A stretch of 64,000 nt of DNA from Quillaja saponaria (lineage: Eukaryota; Streptophyta; Magnoliopsida; Fabales; Quillajaceae): contig CM055617.1 of the NCBI GenBank assembly GCA_029379385.1, positions 6,200,001 through 6,264,000 of the forward strand. The letters run 5' to 3'. Position numbers and translations under genes: made by a program. How positions within the stretch are numbered: position 1 is the stretch's first letter; each line of letters starts with the position of its first letter. Below are positions 32,634-45,730 of the stretch, one piece after another. The notes beneath the pieces were generated by a model that was not told where the DNA came from, searched no databases, and saw only the letters and a list, made by a program, of their open reading frames with translations.

Positions 32634-33846
32634 TAGGAAAAGAGAGATACAAAGATTGTTAAGAAAGCTTGTAGATGACAATGGTAATGGAGGTATTTGA
32701 ATAAATAGGAGAGTAGTGAGGAATTGTTCATAGTCCTTGAACCTGCAAATAGGAATCAAAAGCATGTAGTCTTATAAAATTCCCAGTAAGTTTAAGGTAG
32801 GTTGTACACGAGGAAGTACAATCTTGGAAATTTGACTGCTCAAGTTAGAAGTGCATGAAAAGCTTGGTCACTGTTTTTTTGGCAAGTGGTAGGTTTAGAG
32901 CAGTTTGTCTCGACAATTTGAGCCTTTTCTGTTTGTGCTCCACTCATCCACCTAATCCAACACATTGCTATAGTAATTATTAAATGATAAAAGGCAATTC
33001 AACAGGAAAAATAAATAATACTGTTTTGCAATTCCTAAAGGTAATCTTGCTTTGTGGTCTTTAGTTTCCTTGGCAAATGGGTCTTCTTGATTCTCTCATT
33101 GCAAAAGATGTTCATGATGGACCTACAGGCTTGCAGAACACTGTGAGTAATTGTACAAAAGACCAATATAACCAGAATCTTCACCAAAACATGTAAAACG
33201 ACATACAAAAGACTTCATTGCCTAATAACTAAAACAATAGGATCCCTGAAAAGTTCATGTAAGGGTGACTAGGGATTATTGGACTTTTAATTTATGTAGC
33301 ATATAATACATCCATATCAATCCTGAAATAGTTATAGATAACAGTTTAATAGTATCAATCTCTTCTTTCCTTTTTACTTTTTCGGTTTTGGACAAAATAT
33401 AATTTCTTTTGCCTAAGCAAAACAGCCAGCAACATTGCAGTAGAACACAAACAGAAACCAAAAATAACAAAGAACACAAAGAAACACCATGTTTCACTTC
33501 TTCCTAGGATTTGATCAAGCATTAAAGAATGCTTAAAATCTGTAAATTATTTGACATCCTCGTAATAACAGCCCAGAGATTATCTTATGTGCCAAACTGC
33601 TTGCAAAATGGATTGTGGTATTCGGCTTTAAAAGGTGATAAAATTATTATATATGTTCTTATTTAAAAGTTAATAATGTTAACTTTATCAATAAGGGTAT
33701 TCTAGGGAAAGTTAGTGTAACTGTGTTAGTTACCGTAACATTGAAGGAATGCATATAAAATCAAGGATTGTTTTTTCAACTTTTTCAAAAGATGTCTGTT
33801 AATTTTTTATAATTACACATACAAGTTGTTTTCCAGCCACGATTGA
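32634..33846. other. Divergent intergenic region
   Basis: Upstream DNA of the FAS1 gene (minus) and the X8 gene (plus). A 73-codon minus ORF (33276-33497) is hydrophobic but has no family match that I recognise. Nothing else is supported. Confidence 0.35.
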
Positions 33847-35509
33847 ATGTCCACTTCTAGATTATTGCGTAATAGCAGCAGAAGAGCTATGTCTTCTTCT
33901 CTGTTGAGAATTATGATAGCTATGTTCCTTTTAATACTCTCTCTAGTACAAATATCTGGTAAAATCAGCATTAGTTTTAGATCTCTTCACTTATGTATAC
34001 TGTTCAACTCTTGCATTGCATGAAAGGTTCAATCTGACATTTTTAACGTCAATGGTGCTTTGTGTATGCAGCTTTCAATTTTTATTATCCTATTACAAGA
34101 AAGAATGAAGTTCAACAACATCAATATTAGTGAATTATTTGGCTGTGGATCCTAACTCTTTCGCAAATTAGTGCAGGACAATTTCAAGAGTGGTGTATTG
34201 CTGATGAACAGACACCAGATGATGAACTTCAGGCAGCCCTGGATTGGGCTTGTGGAAAGGGAGGAGCAGATTGCAGCAAGTTACAAAAGAATCAGCCTTG
34301 TTATCTTCCAAATACTTTGAGGGACCATGCTTCTTATGCCTTCAACAACTACTATCAGAAGCTGAAGCACAAAGGAGCTACTTGCTACTTCAAATCTGCT
34401 GCAATGATCACTGATCTCAACCCAAGTAAGATACTAGATAAGTTTCTGGAGTAATCAATTTAAGTTCACTTTTGTTTCCATGTGTTTCCAAGTCATAATT
34501 AGACACAGAAATATCAAGTAGGGTGCAAAACTAATTCGAAAAGAAAAAGAGAACCACGATTAAGCATCTGTTTACTGGCATTATGAACAATTTGCCTTAC
34601 ATAATTAAACTCTCAAGAGGGTCCATAATAAATGTAAGATTGCTTATCAGTCAAGTTAAGGATCTATGAAGAAATTTATAGACAGCATTTGGGAAGTAAG
34701 GCTAAGAATATTACTTTTGAAGACCATAACCTGGATATTGATTTGGGGGAAAGGTTTAATACTAATAAAAAAGATAAGCTCACAAGTGAGTTAAAATCAT
34801 TATCTCATCTCAGGAGTTACTTATATACATTGTAGTGAGAATGTGGCATGCACTTCTTTGGGACAAGAATGAAAGGGCAAATTTAATGCAAACAATCTTT
34901 TATGAAAGAAAAGAAAAAACCAAGACAGTTTCCCAATAAAATACAGTGAAATTAGTACATTATCTATTAATGAGAATATGCGTTAACTTTCATTCTTGCT
35001 GTAATGACAGGCCTACAGTTCATGCAAGTTTGAGTATCTTCCTTAAAAGAAAGCAGGGTGAATTGCAATCTCCTTTAAATATAAGCTTCCTCTTTCTCTC
35101 TCTATCTCTCTGAATGCTTTAGTCTGTACTATTTACTTCTATGCTGTATAGTTTTTCATTGCAAAATAGTGTTGTGAACAATCTCATCAGAAGAATTATG
35201 CTATGGAAAGTGATTGAAAGCAAATTAAGAAATGACTTGATTCAATTGGACCTGCTGAGCTTATCTTGATTTTCAGTGGCACAACCCCAACCATGTCCAT
35301 CTTCACCATACTCTCAATTATCAAGTTTCACTTCCAAATTAGAGACAGCCCAATTCTCAAAAGAAGCCCTTGATTTCCGGGCACTCATTATTGTCTTCAA
35401 TAGGTGTATATATGTATGCTCTGACCTGCCTGGAATAAAGGGATTCCTGTTGGCTCCTGCCAACAAAGGCAGAGCTATTGACATGTCCATATGCAACTGT
35501 AAAATCTGA
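33847..35509 (+). CDS. X8/CBM43-domain (callose-binding, PDCB-like) protein
   Basis: Three exons, 33847-33958, 34177-34425 and 35277-35509, with both introns in phase 1, encode 197 residues. Exon 1 gives a signal peptide after a basic start (internal ATG 33889 is an alternative start), with hydrophobic core IMIAMFLLILSL. Exon 2 is a nearly complete X8 domain: EWCIADEQTPDDELQAAL, WACGKGGADC, PCYLPNTLRDHASYAFN, YYQKLKHKGATCYF, ITDLNPS. Cys and aromatic positions match the family. X8 domains bind beta-1,3-glucan (callose), often at plasmodesmata. Exon 3 starts AQPQPCPSSPYS and becomes unlike the family after about 40 residues, so the true 3' end may differ or contain another splice. No GPI signal is visible in this model. 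Confidence 0.78.
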
Positions 35510-36789
35510 CATAACAGAGAGCACTGTAAGATCAAATGCAATGCAATCCTAATCCTTACAATCTTTAGGATTGCCAAGAAGTATGGACAAAGAGTTTCAC
35601 ACATTAAACCTCCATTATGGATAGCAATACTTGCTATCTATATGTACCCAACACGCCTCCCAAGTGCCGTAACCCTACCAGGCGAATCCCCAATTAAAAG
35701 AAAGGAAAGACGTAAAGAAGTGTCATAATCACAATGTGAATGGGGTATAATTCATATAAAAGTATTGTTTCAATTTAGTTTGTGCTTGTTTTACGTGTAC
35801 GAGAGCAATACCTGTGATACATATGCATGGACCATTTTTAAGAGATGTGCAAATATATGCTGAGATTTATTGGCATTCACATAAGTAAAGATATTCTAAA
35901 TATAAAGTGAGCAACAAAGCTAGTGCTTTGTTCCCTGGTTAGTGGAATCAAGTAGTTGGTACTTGGTAGTGGGTTTAATTGGTCATCATGTACTTGGTTT
36001 ATCAATTAGATGATGCATCTACCTAAAAAAATCAAGTAGATGATGCAGGGTTAGATTATGCACATTGAGTAGGTAGCAAACATGTGAACACAAACACAAG
36101 GGCAACCCACACAATGCCCACCACAAACAGCTAGTCACCAAAACGACCTTACCTTAATCATTTAACTGTCACTTCTGTCCCCCTTGTGCTTTTATTTCAA
36201 CTTTTTCAACAGCCAGTTTCCACACTAGGCCAAAAATATTTTGGAACAAAAACGCACCAAGTTTAATTCTTTGATTGCTTATTTTCATCAAACACTTTCT
36301 CCAAATTCCCAAAATAAACAACTACTAGCAAGAAATAGACTCTATTTTCCTCATATTCAGTATGACCCAGGCAAAAGAAATGGTTCTTCATAAATTGGTC
36401 CACCCCTTCTTTTATGACCGAAATTAAGATACTCCTCACCTTATCTGACCCTTCCTAAGGACAAGAAACTGTTACCACTTACTAGAAACCATAAAGAAAG
36501 CTCTAGAAACGTCATTTTCCTTTTCATTCAGTAGTCCATAAATGCAGAGCAAGAGGTGAATAAGTGTGCTAGGGTAAGGTGCCTTCTGTCTAGAAGGGGT
36601 TTGCATCCTTTGAGCCACTAGCTTTGACCACTTGCCAGGCAGTCCAGATTTGCAGCTAAGCTCCATTGCCATTACTATTTTTGCAGTTCACAGACTTAAA
36701 GAACAAAAATTTCCCCTCTATTTAAGTACTGGAATGCTTGTGGATGCCTTTCCTGTCTTTGATTGTTGGCGTTGCCCGTTTGAAAAAAA
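35510..36789. other. Intergenic region
   Basis: No supported gene; small ORFs at 35314-35604 and 36472-36672 (minus) have no domain. The right end is the promoter/5' UTR of the CASP-like gene. Confidence 0.35.
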
Positions 36790-38093
36790 ATGAGTTATCT
36801 GGGTGTAGGTGTTAGTCCTGGGACTGTCCCAGTATATCACAGCACAAATATAAAGGTGTTGGATAGGAGGGTTAAGGTAGCAGAGTTGGTGTTGAGGTGT
36901 GTGATCTGTGGTCTAGGAGTTCTTGCAGCTTTTCTTGTAGGGACTGATACTGAGGTCAAAGAGATTTTTACAATCCAGAAGAAGGCTAAATTTACTGACA
37001 TAGAAAGCTTTAGTGTAAGACTAAGATATATTTTTTTGAAACTAAAAATTTGGTAATATTTTTTTGTACTAATTGCACATATATACATGTTTTAAATAGA
37101 TTACGGCCTTCTTATTCAATTATTTATTCTGCTAATTTTCCAGGTTCCTGGTAATAGCCAATGGCTTAGCTGCTACCTACTCATTGATCCAAATGTTGTG
37201 TTGTGTTGTGAGCATGTTCAGAGGAAATGTGCTCTTCAGCAAGCCCTTAGCTTGGGTTATTTTCTCTGGTGATTAGGTACTTAAAGTATAGTTAAAAACC
37301 ATCTCAATGCCTGGGTGATTTGTTGGACTTGCATGCAGGCTAGTTAATAAAACAATGGCCAATGCCGTGTATCTAAAATTAGGCCAATTTTGTTTTGTCT
37401 GTTGGCCTAGCCATATATTTTACTTTTTCATAAATACCCTGTTTATCACACACTGTTTATCACACTGTTTTTTCTTACTCTGTTTTTCCTATTGTGATTT
37501 CACTAATACATTCAATTAAGTCTGGGGAACGACATAGATAACTAAGACCAACTTCAAATTTAAAATCTGAATAAAAAAAAATGAATTCGGGAATGGAAGT
37601 TGGATTAATTCAATTGTCTTTGTCAGTTATTCAACACTTTTAACTGTGTTATATGGCTTGGTTTGATTTGGGTAGTCTTGAGCAGTGGTTGTGGTTAAAG
37701 CTCAACATGAGATAGTAATAAATTTGGGTTATGTCCCATAATATCCTGGTGTTTTTCTATTTAAAATTAATGGCAATAGTGATGTCATTGACATCAAATT
37801 TCCCCTGCTATTATTGAAATCATATAAATTTATTTACGCAGGTGATGGCATATTTGACAGTGGCAGCAGTAGCAGCTGCAGCACAATCAGCAGTCTTTGC
37901 TAAGTTGGGGCAGCCAGAGCTGCAATGGATGAAAATATGCAATATGTATGGGAAATTTTGCAACCAAGTTGGAGAAGGATTAGCTAGTGCAGTGGTGGTT
38001 AGCCTTAGTATGGTGATCTTGTCTTGTATTTCTGCTTTCAATCTATTTCGATTGTATGATAGTAACAAGAACAAGAACATCAGAAGGTGGTAA
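36790..38093 (+). pseudogene. CASPL2B1: CASP-like membrane protein 2B1 homologue with two apparent lesions
   Basis: Three exons are recognisable: 36790-37014, 37144-37276 and 37842-38093. They encode MSYLGVGVSPGTVPVYHS, a first membrane span (LVLRCVICGLGVLAAFLVG), [53 protein letters not shown] and a last span. This is close to Arabidopsis CASPL2B1 (four-span CASP/MARVEL-like membrane proteins). Two features break it. The only good donor (AGT|GTAAGA at 37015) leaves exon 1 in phase 0 while exon 2 needs phase 2, as if one A was inserted. The last codon of exon 2, normally Gln (CAG|GT), reads TAG (37274-37276). Everything else is undamaged, so this is either a young pseudogene or an assembly error. 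A noncanonical donor would fix only the first problem. Confidence 0.8.
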
Positions 38094-39731
38094 CTTAAAA
38101 AACTATGATGAAAATGGTTCCATAACTTTGTCATATTATTTACTATGTGATGAAGATGAAGGAAATATAAGAATGGCAATTTTGTTTACAATAATAATCA
38201 ATGTTAGCTAGCCTGTCGCCAAGTCCACAATTTTTTGTTTTTTGTGGCACTATAATGTATATAGCTTAGGTGAACTGATAAAAGTAGTAACTCTACAGAA
38301 AGATCGTTGCCAATTTAAGCAACTTTGTTTTGGAGGATGGTAAAATAAGTTTTCCACTATAAGCTTTGGTACTTCGAGATTTATTTGAATTAGGGTGGTT
38401 TAAGTGCATGAATATTTTGTTTTGTGCACGGTAACTCTTCTTTTAATAGAGAAATGGATTTATTGTCCGATTTATTATATTTTTAATACTTTGAATTCAG
38501 TTATATAGTAACTAGTTATTGATAATATTAATGATTAATTATACTTTATTTATATGAACTATCATTTATTTTATAATAGTACTTATGAACTATGAAAGGC
38601 ACATGACTTTCTTATTAAAGTCATAATTAGTAAATGACCCACAACAATTTAAATTATTCGTTAAATTGGACAAAAATTAATTTTAAAAAAACTAAATTGT
38701 CATTATTTTTATTGTCTTTTTCATTTCTATATTTCTTCCTATCAAATTGAACACTTTATTTTGATTTCTATTGTAGTATAATATAATTGATAATATTTTA
38801 ATCTATATATGCTAAATTGAATCAAATAAGAAAAATAGAAAAAATATATATTAAAATTTTTATAACAATGATAATTTAGTTTTTTTTTTTGGGGTCAAAT
38901 TATGACTCAATAAATAAGAAAGTTATGTATCTAATTCCATAGTTCATGAAGGTTATTTTAAAATAGATAAAATATAATTGACTCTAATATTTATATAAAT
39001 TTTTATAGATACTACTTTACTTAATGAGAAATATTAGAATTTTTATAGATATTACTTTACTTAATGAGAAGCAAAAGTAATAAAGGAAATTAGATAAAAA
39101 AAATCTAGCAAATTATAACACTTCGATAAATAATGCATCTGGCTAGTTAGATGTTTGTGAAATTTATTTGAGTAAATTACTTCAAGTTCTTATGTATTAT
39201 CCTTATATTATATGAATTTGGAAATTTTTTTAAAACATACACTTATCTCCAAAAAAAAAAAACAAAAGAAAACCAAGATTACGAAAAAATTGCGTTCACA
39301 TTGGAAGGTTTGGTGTTTTGATCATTCCCACCTTTGACTGTAATTTTTGTCTATGACCAGAGAGGATTCGACACATTCTACGCGCAAGCTCACCGACTAA
39401 TAAACCAACTCGATATTTGATTGGATAACTCCACAAAAAGTCAAAGTCATAAATTTCCTCCTATTTCCTGCGCTTTTCCAACTCAGAAATCCAAAGTCTT
39501 ATTGGTTAGATATAAAATATATCTGTACACCGGACCATACCATATTATTTCTCTGTTTCAGAGTTGCCCTTCTATCTCTGACCTTTTCTATCAACGAAAA
39601 CCTCCAATTTCTTTGGCACCAATATCTGTAACTTTGTCCGAATTTTCAAAAGCCCTAACTTTCGTATTCAACCAATCTTCCATTTCTGAATTCACAATCA
39701 GACTCAAGGAGGAGGAATAGGGTGCGAGAAG
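38094..39731. other. AT-rich intergenic region and NAR1 promoter
   Basis: A 42-bp direct repeat (TTTTTATAGATA.TACTTTACTTAATGAGAA) occurs at about 38999 and 39041. The 99-codon ORF at 39421-39720 ends just before the NAR1 start and is most likely leader or promoter sequence. No other gene is seen. Confidence 0.4.
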
Positions 39732-42700
39732 ATGTCAGAGAAATTCTCAGCAACACTTCGGATTGGGGATCTTAGTGATTTCATAGCACCGTCTCAAGCT
39801 TGTATTGTATCTCTCAAAGGGTTGAAAGCAAACTCTACCAAACTTGATAAAGCTGAGGTATTTCTTCAAATTTCATTTCACTCATATTAGGTTCTTCTTC
39901 AGTTCAATCAGTTGCCTCCACCCTCACCATTTTCCTACTTTATCTAGAAGTGGGAAAGTTTTGAATTTTATGCTTACATCTTATTCATTGATTTGGGAAA
40001 AAACATAGTTGAATTGTTGTTGGGGAATTTAGGGTTTAAGAACAAATTACTAGTGGCTTTTAAGTTAATGAAACTTCCTCTCTCTCTTTTTCATTTTTTT
40101 TGAATTCATGAAGGTCGCAATTGCTAAGAAACAAGTACAATCAGAGCCGGTTAAAATTTCACTCAAGGATTGTTTAGCATGCAGGTGAGTTACTTCTGTC
40201 TCTCTTCTTCTGTCCTCTCCCTCTCCCCACACGCACACCATCCACGCACTCACAGACATACTGGGATTGTTTGTCATTTATCAATGTGCTTGAAATCATG
40301 TGGGGATGCTTTCGGGGCTCATCTGTTTTTTCTCAATAACAATATATGTAATCTAGTGTCTGCCTTTTTTTGCATAGTTTAGTACGTTTATATTTTCGTG
40401 TGCAAGTATTTTGCTGAATGGGTCATCTTATACATGTTAATTTAATTTGTGGTTCCACCTTACTGTTTGACGAATCACCAATCCTTTCTATAAGCAACAA
40501 ATACTCTTCCCCTTCCTCCTCCTTATGGAAAAGAGAACATTAGCTATATGCTTGTAAAGAATAACTTTTACTTAGATCTTCAATGTTGCTGTTACCTGTC
40601 ATATTTAAGATTTCCAGCCAACATAACAAAAGATATAAACTCTGTTCACCATTTACGAAAGGCAATAGTGAAGTTTTTTAAGAAACAAGGTCCCTTGTAT
40701 AAGCTTTTCTGCACTAACCCGTCTTAACTGGTTTCAATTGACACTTGGCAAGATCTGCAAAGTGAACTTCTGATCCAGTCCCTCCCGAAAATGTAGGGAA
40801 CCTACCATCCTCTATTTAGTTTCAAACAATTGATTGAGGGTCCCTGTTTGAAAGTATTGTTATACTGTTGCAGATCCATTATTTTTCCAAAAATGAGTGC
40901 CATTGCAATTTTGTAGGGAAATCGTCAAATTCGATAAACTTTTCATGATGTTATATGATGAATTAAATCAAAGTGTCAGTTAAATTCTTCACCCTAATAA
41001 TTTCCTCTGACAATGCAGTGGGTGTGTCACATCAGCAGAGACAGTTATGCTAGAGAAACAAAGTTTAGACGAGTTTCTGTCTAATATTAATGAAGGGAAG
41101 ACTGTTATTGTTTCACTGTCTCCCCAGTCAAGAGCTTCGCTTGCAGTTCATTTTGGCATATCTCCTCTTCAGGTTAACTACTGGATTTGCTATTATTGGT
41201 TTCAATGATAGGAGTGCCTTGCTATTTGATAATGTTGTCTTAATCTTTTCCTTCCTGTCGTCCCTTTCTCATGTGTTTTATTGGTTCAAAGTTCAAACTA
41301 GTTTTTGCTCAAGCACTGTTATATTCATCTTCTTCAGAATCATTTTTATCTTTTCCATCATTTGTTTATCATTTTGAACAAGATGTTTGCAGAAAGTTAG
41401 ATGTTGTTTGCTTTCACTTAACTGTAGGAAGCAATTGCAATTTCAGGTTTTAAGAAAGCTCACAACGTTTTTCAAGTCCTTGGGAGTAAAGGCTATTTTT
41501 GATACAAGCTGCAGTAGAGATTTAACCCTCATTGAATCTTGTAATGAGTTCATCACGAGGTACAGACTGAGACAGTCAATGGACAATGAAGGCTCTAAAT
41601 TTTCCTTACCCATGATTGCCTCAGCCTGCCCGGGTATGAAATGTGAAGATTTTATCTTTAGCAATTGCATTATGTAAAGAAATGTGAATTATACGAAAGT
41701 GGAGTATTAGGGAGTAAAACTAATCATATTTTTAATCAATATTTTTGGTAGTAACATGCATCAATTTTATGTTTTATTGTTGCTGATGAATTTTTTGCAT
41801 CATTCTTTCTTTACAGGTTGGATATGCTATGCAGAAAAACAACTTGGTTCCTTTGTTCTGCCTTATATTTCTCCGGTTAAGAGTCCCCAGCAAACTATCG
41901 GAGCTATTGTAAAGCATCATGTATGCCAAAACTTAGGTCTCAGGTAACATAGTGAATCAAAACTTATAAACATTGTTCTGTTTTCCAGGATTGCAATTTT
42001 AGTAAAAGAGTTTTAAAATGATTTGGTGTTATTCTTTTGACGAGTTAAGTCTCTTGCTAGTACTATGTAGCATATGATTTCAGCCAAAAAAAAAAAGAAA
42101 AAAAAAAAAGAAAAAAGAGAAAGAGAAAAAAAGAAGAAAAAAAGAGAGAGATTAAGAACATCTTTGTGTACACTTGTTGATACTTTCAATTAATATTTCC
42201 TAACAGGCCAGAAGATGTATACCATGTGACTGTGATGCCCTGTTATGATAAGAAGCTTGAAGCTTCTAGGGATGACTTTGTTTCTGAAGTGGAGTCTGAA
42301 GGTGAAAACTGCGTAAAGATAACAGAGGTTGATTCAGTGTTGACATCTGGGGAGGTCTTGGAGTTGATACAGGTTAAAGAAACTTATAGTTGCACTCTCT
42401 TTTTTAAAAAGCTATTCTTCTTAAGGTATGTATTTAATAATATTTGTGTGGGTTCAACTGTTGCAGTTAAAAGCAGTGGATTTTAAAGCCTTGGAGGAGT
42501 CTCCACTAGATAGACTGTAAGAACTACTTTCATCATCTCAGGTTTCATTCATGTGCTAGAAAATCTGTGTTTATATATACAGCATGCTTCATGCAGGCTG
42601 ACAAATGTTAATGAAGAAGGATATCTGTATGGGGTCCGTGGAAGCTCAGGGGGTTATGCGGAAACAATCTTTAGACATGCGGCTAAAATGCTCTTTGGTA

Positions 42701-45700
42701 GAGAAATTGATGGCCCTTTGAACTTCAGACATATTAGAAACTCCGATTTCCAAGAAGTTACTCTTGAGGCAAGTTCTTTTAATTTTTAATCTTTGGCCAA
42801 CCGATCTGACCATATCTGTTTTAAAAAATTACCAGCCGATTGAACAACCAACTCAGTCGGTTTCTAGAATTTTCTAACTGCTGGAAAATTGATCGGTTTT
42901 TGTCAGATAATCTGTTGTTCTTCTCACAACCCTGAAACCTACTTTGTAGATCCCAAAAATTTGGTAGGAGAATAAAGCTCAGTTACTAGAGATCGCTTCC
43001 TAGGTAGCGATCCTCGAATTGGAACATTCGATCCGAAACGAGGATCACTATCGATTTGGAGCAACACTTTTAGCGTTCCAGTCGTTCCGATCATAAAACA
43101 AAGAGAATTCAATAGAAGAGAAATAAAAAACATAAATTGACCAAAAAAAATAATTGTTTGGGCCATTGGAAAAAGTTAGATAAATGTAAATTGGTGTAGG
43201 AGATATAAAAATGCTTTAGTTAGTATATTTAATTGTCTAAGAAAGTATTAATAATAATGATAATAGATATATATATATATATATACACATATAAAAGAAA
43301 TTATCATGTGTGCGATCTTAAAAAGTGTTCATTGTTTTGTATCAACGTATTTTGTTCCTACCAATCGATCTGAAGAAGCCTACCTTCATCATACCATGTT
43401 CTGGGGTAAGTAGCGTTCCACGTTCTGATTTCCGTTTTGTGTACTGCATTGATCCGCATACTAGGCAGCATAGAAATAAAGATAACTACTTATAAAATTC
43501 AGAATTAGATGAAACTAATCAGTATGTAGTTACAAATTCCAGATCTAGTTTCTCAAAAATAACACGCAAAATTTGATAAATTTTAAAAAGAGAAAAAAAA
43601 AAGAAAAAAGAAAAAGAAAAGATCTACTACAAATGTACAATCTACATTGATCTAAAGAAATAACTCCATATCTAAAGAAACTGAAACTGGAGAAAGCACA
43701 AATACTACCCACACATACAAATATGGAAACTCCACAAACTGGCCTCAACTTAGTAGATTGGCATCTGCCACAAATCTTGTTGCACATAAGCAGAAAGAGG
43801 CAAGGAAAAAGCTTGAGTCACTTTGAGGAGCAAAACAAATCCAACTCCTATAATTGCAGTAGAAAACTAGAAATTGAAGGAGAGAAATACATAGGTTGAA
43901 GGTGTGAGAGATGTAGAGGAGGGAGGTATGGAGATAGAGAGAGAGAGATGATAGAGAGAACAGCTGGAGAGGTGGGGGGGTCTGGGGTCAGACTTAGGAT
44001 GGCAAAATGCAAATAAGAGAGGTTAGTATTTCTTTTCTTTTTGGAGCTGAGGAACGATTCAGTGTAGTCATGTTCATAGACAATATTGCACAATCAATAG
44101 AGTCTTTCTGTATATATGTATTACATTAATGAAATATGCTAAAAGTTGGTGGGTTAGCTTATTGCGGGTAAAAAAAAAAAGAAAATTCATCACTAGAAAT
44201 GATGGGCCAACCTGACAATATTCATCACTTTTCAACTATGCATTTTGATTTTTTTGGCTTGTCAGTTGTCAGTTGAGGTGGGTTGGGTCTCGGTCGGCTA
44301 TTTGGGTTTTCAGTTATTCTGCTCACCCTAACTGGTAGTGCAGTCTTAATGCTTAATCTTCAGGATACTAGAGCTCGAGGAGCCAATAGCCTAATAGTTA
44401 GTGTTGACGTCAGAGCATAACCTATCTGCAATTTAGTTTACCTGAGCTTCAGGATTCTTGTCATTTGTGATGTTCCAACTTCCAACAGATTTTTTATGAT
44501 GCTATATACCTGTTATTAAATGTTATTTTTGTTTGTTTGTTTTTTTTTTTTGAGGGGGGGGGGGGGGGGGGGGGTTTGGTTTTTCATTCTTACAATTGCA
44601 AAGCCATATCAAGTAATTATCATTTCCATCCCTTTTGCGTCTTTGAATGCAGTCAATAAGTTTAGCTCACATAAAACTGTTTGGGAAGACAATTTTTTTT
44701 TTTTTTTTTAATTATTAGTTTTGTTATTTTATACTGCAGTTTGTGCTTTTTGCCGTAGTATAACATTGTGCCATATATTATTGTAGGTGGAGGGAATAAC
44801 TGTGTTAAGATTTGCACTCTGTTATGGCTTTCGGAACCTGCAAAATATTGTCAGGAAACTTAAAGTTGGAAAATGTGATTATCATTTCCTGGAAATTATG
44901 GCATGCCCTTCAGGTACTTTCTTTCTTCTTTTCTACTTAACTTCATGTCTCTGGTTGTTCTATTTCAATAGCAAGCTGAAGTTTTAGGTGATATTGACTG
45001 GAAAATATCCTGATTAAGCAGGTTGCTTGAATGGTGGAGGTCAAATAAAACCGAAGCTAGGGGAATCTCCAAAGGCGTTGATTCAGTTATTAGAAACTGC
45101 TTATATGGAAAATGTGAGTTCTAATCTCATACTATGTTTCACGTTCGTTTTGGACTGCCCTATGGAAACTAAATAGTGGGATTTATACTCTGATTCATGC
45201 CTGCTAATTGTATTAGGACCAGTAGACCACGAAGGGAATCACTTCTTTCAATGTATTCTGTATTTAAACTGAACCTTAGAGTTCCTGAGATTTGCTAAAC
45301 TTTATAAATTTGAAGTTTTTTCCGTAATCTGATAAATGTAAAGGTTTTATGAAACTGCAAATTAATTTTTTGTGCTCATTGATACAGGTAATAAATAAAA
45401 AGACGATTCAAACTTTTTGTTTTCTTATTTGATCTCCTTTTTATGTTATTCTCTTGTATATTTTTTTTCCTGCCTTTATTTTTGGTTTTGGCCAGACTTT
45501 TAGGGATCTGAATCCTTTATCTTTGCAAGATGTTCATTTGTTTCTAATATATTTTGTTATTGCATCGCACCTGCTAGGTTTTTGTCGCTGAACCGTTTGA
45601 AAATCCAGTTGTGAAAGGCTTATATGATGAGTGGCTTGATCATCCTGGTTCAGAGAAAGCTAAGAGATACATGCACACGGAATATCATCCTGTTGTGAAA

Positions 45701-45730
45701 AGCATTACTTCTCAGTTGCACAATTGGTGA
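39732..45730 (+). CDS. NAR1: NAR1 cytosolic Fe-S assembly factor (NARFL/CIAO3, GOLLUM)
   Basis: Eleven exons: 39732-39857, 40114-40184, 41019-41172, 41447-41633, 41817-41943, 42207-42372, 42467-42516, 42597-42768, 44787-44913, 45022-45113 and 45578-45730. All phases agree and give 474 residues, the length I recall for Arabidopsis At4g16440. The protein is an [FeFe]-hydrogenase-like member of the CIA pathway. It links the Cfd1/Nbp35 scaffold to the CIA targeting complex and holds two [4Fe-4S] clusters. N-terminal cluster Cys are C24 and the C62-x2-C65-x2-C68 set. C-terminal cluster Cys lie in SACPGW, MPCYDK and MACPSGCLNGGG. The HAAKMLFG and [12 protein letters not shown] blocks are typical. 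The protein ends in Trp (LHNW). Intron 8 (42769-44786) is about 2 kb, starts GC and holds repeat-like DNA. Confidence 0.95.
42769..44786 (+). other. NAR1 intron 8: GC-AG intron with repeat-derived sequence
   Basis: The donor is GAG|GCAAGT and the acceptor TTGTAG|GTGG; only GC keeps the frame TLE-VEGITV. Inside are a block at about 43010-43095 related in inverted orientation to 395-475, a (TA)n tract (about 43267-43285), A-rich runs and a run of about 21 G at 44554-44574. Short ORFs here have no domain. Confidence 0.75.

Noticed and set aside
41090..41377. Hydrophobic ORFs in NAR1 introns (41090-41453, 41756-41947)
   Set aside because: They read exon sequence into introns; the phase-consistent NAR1 model explains the coding part.
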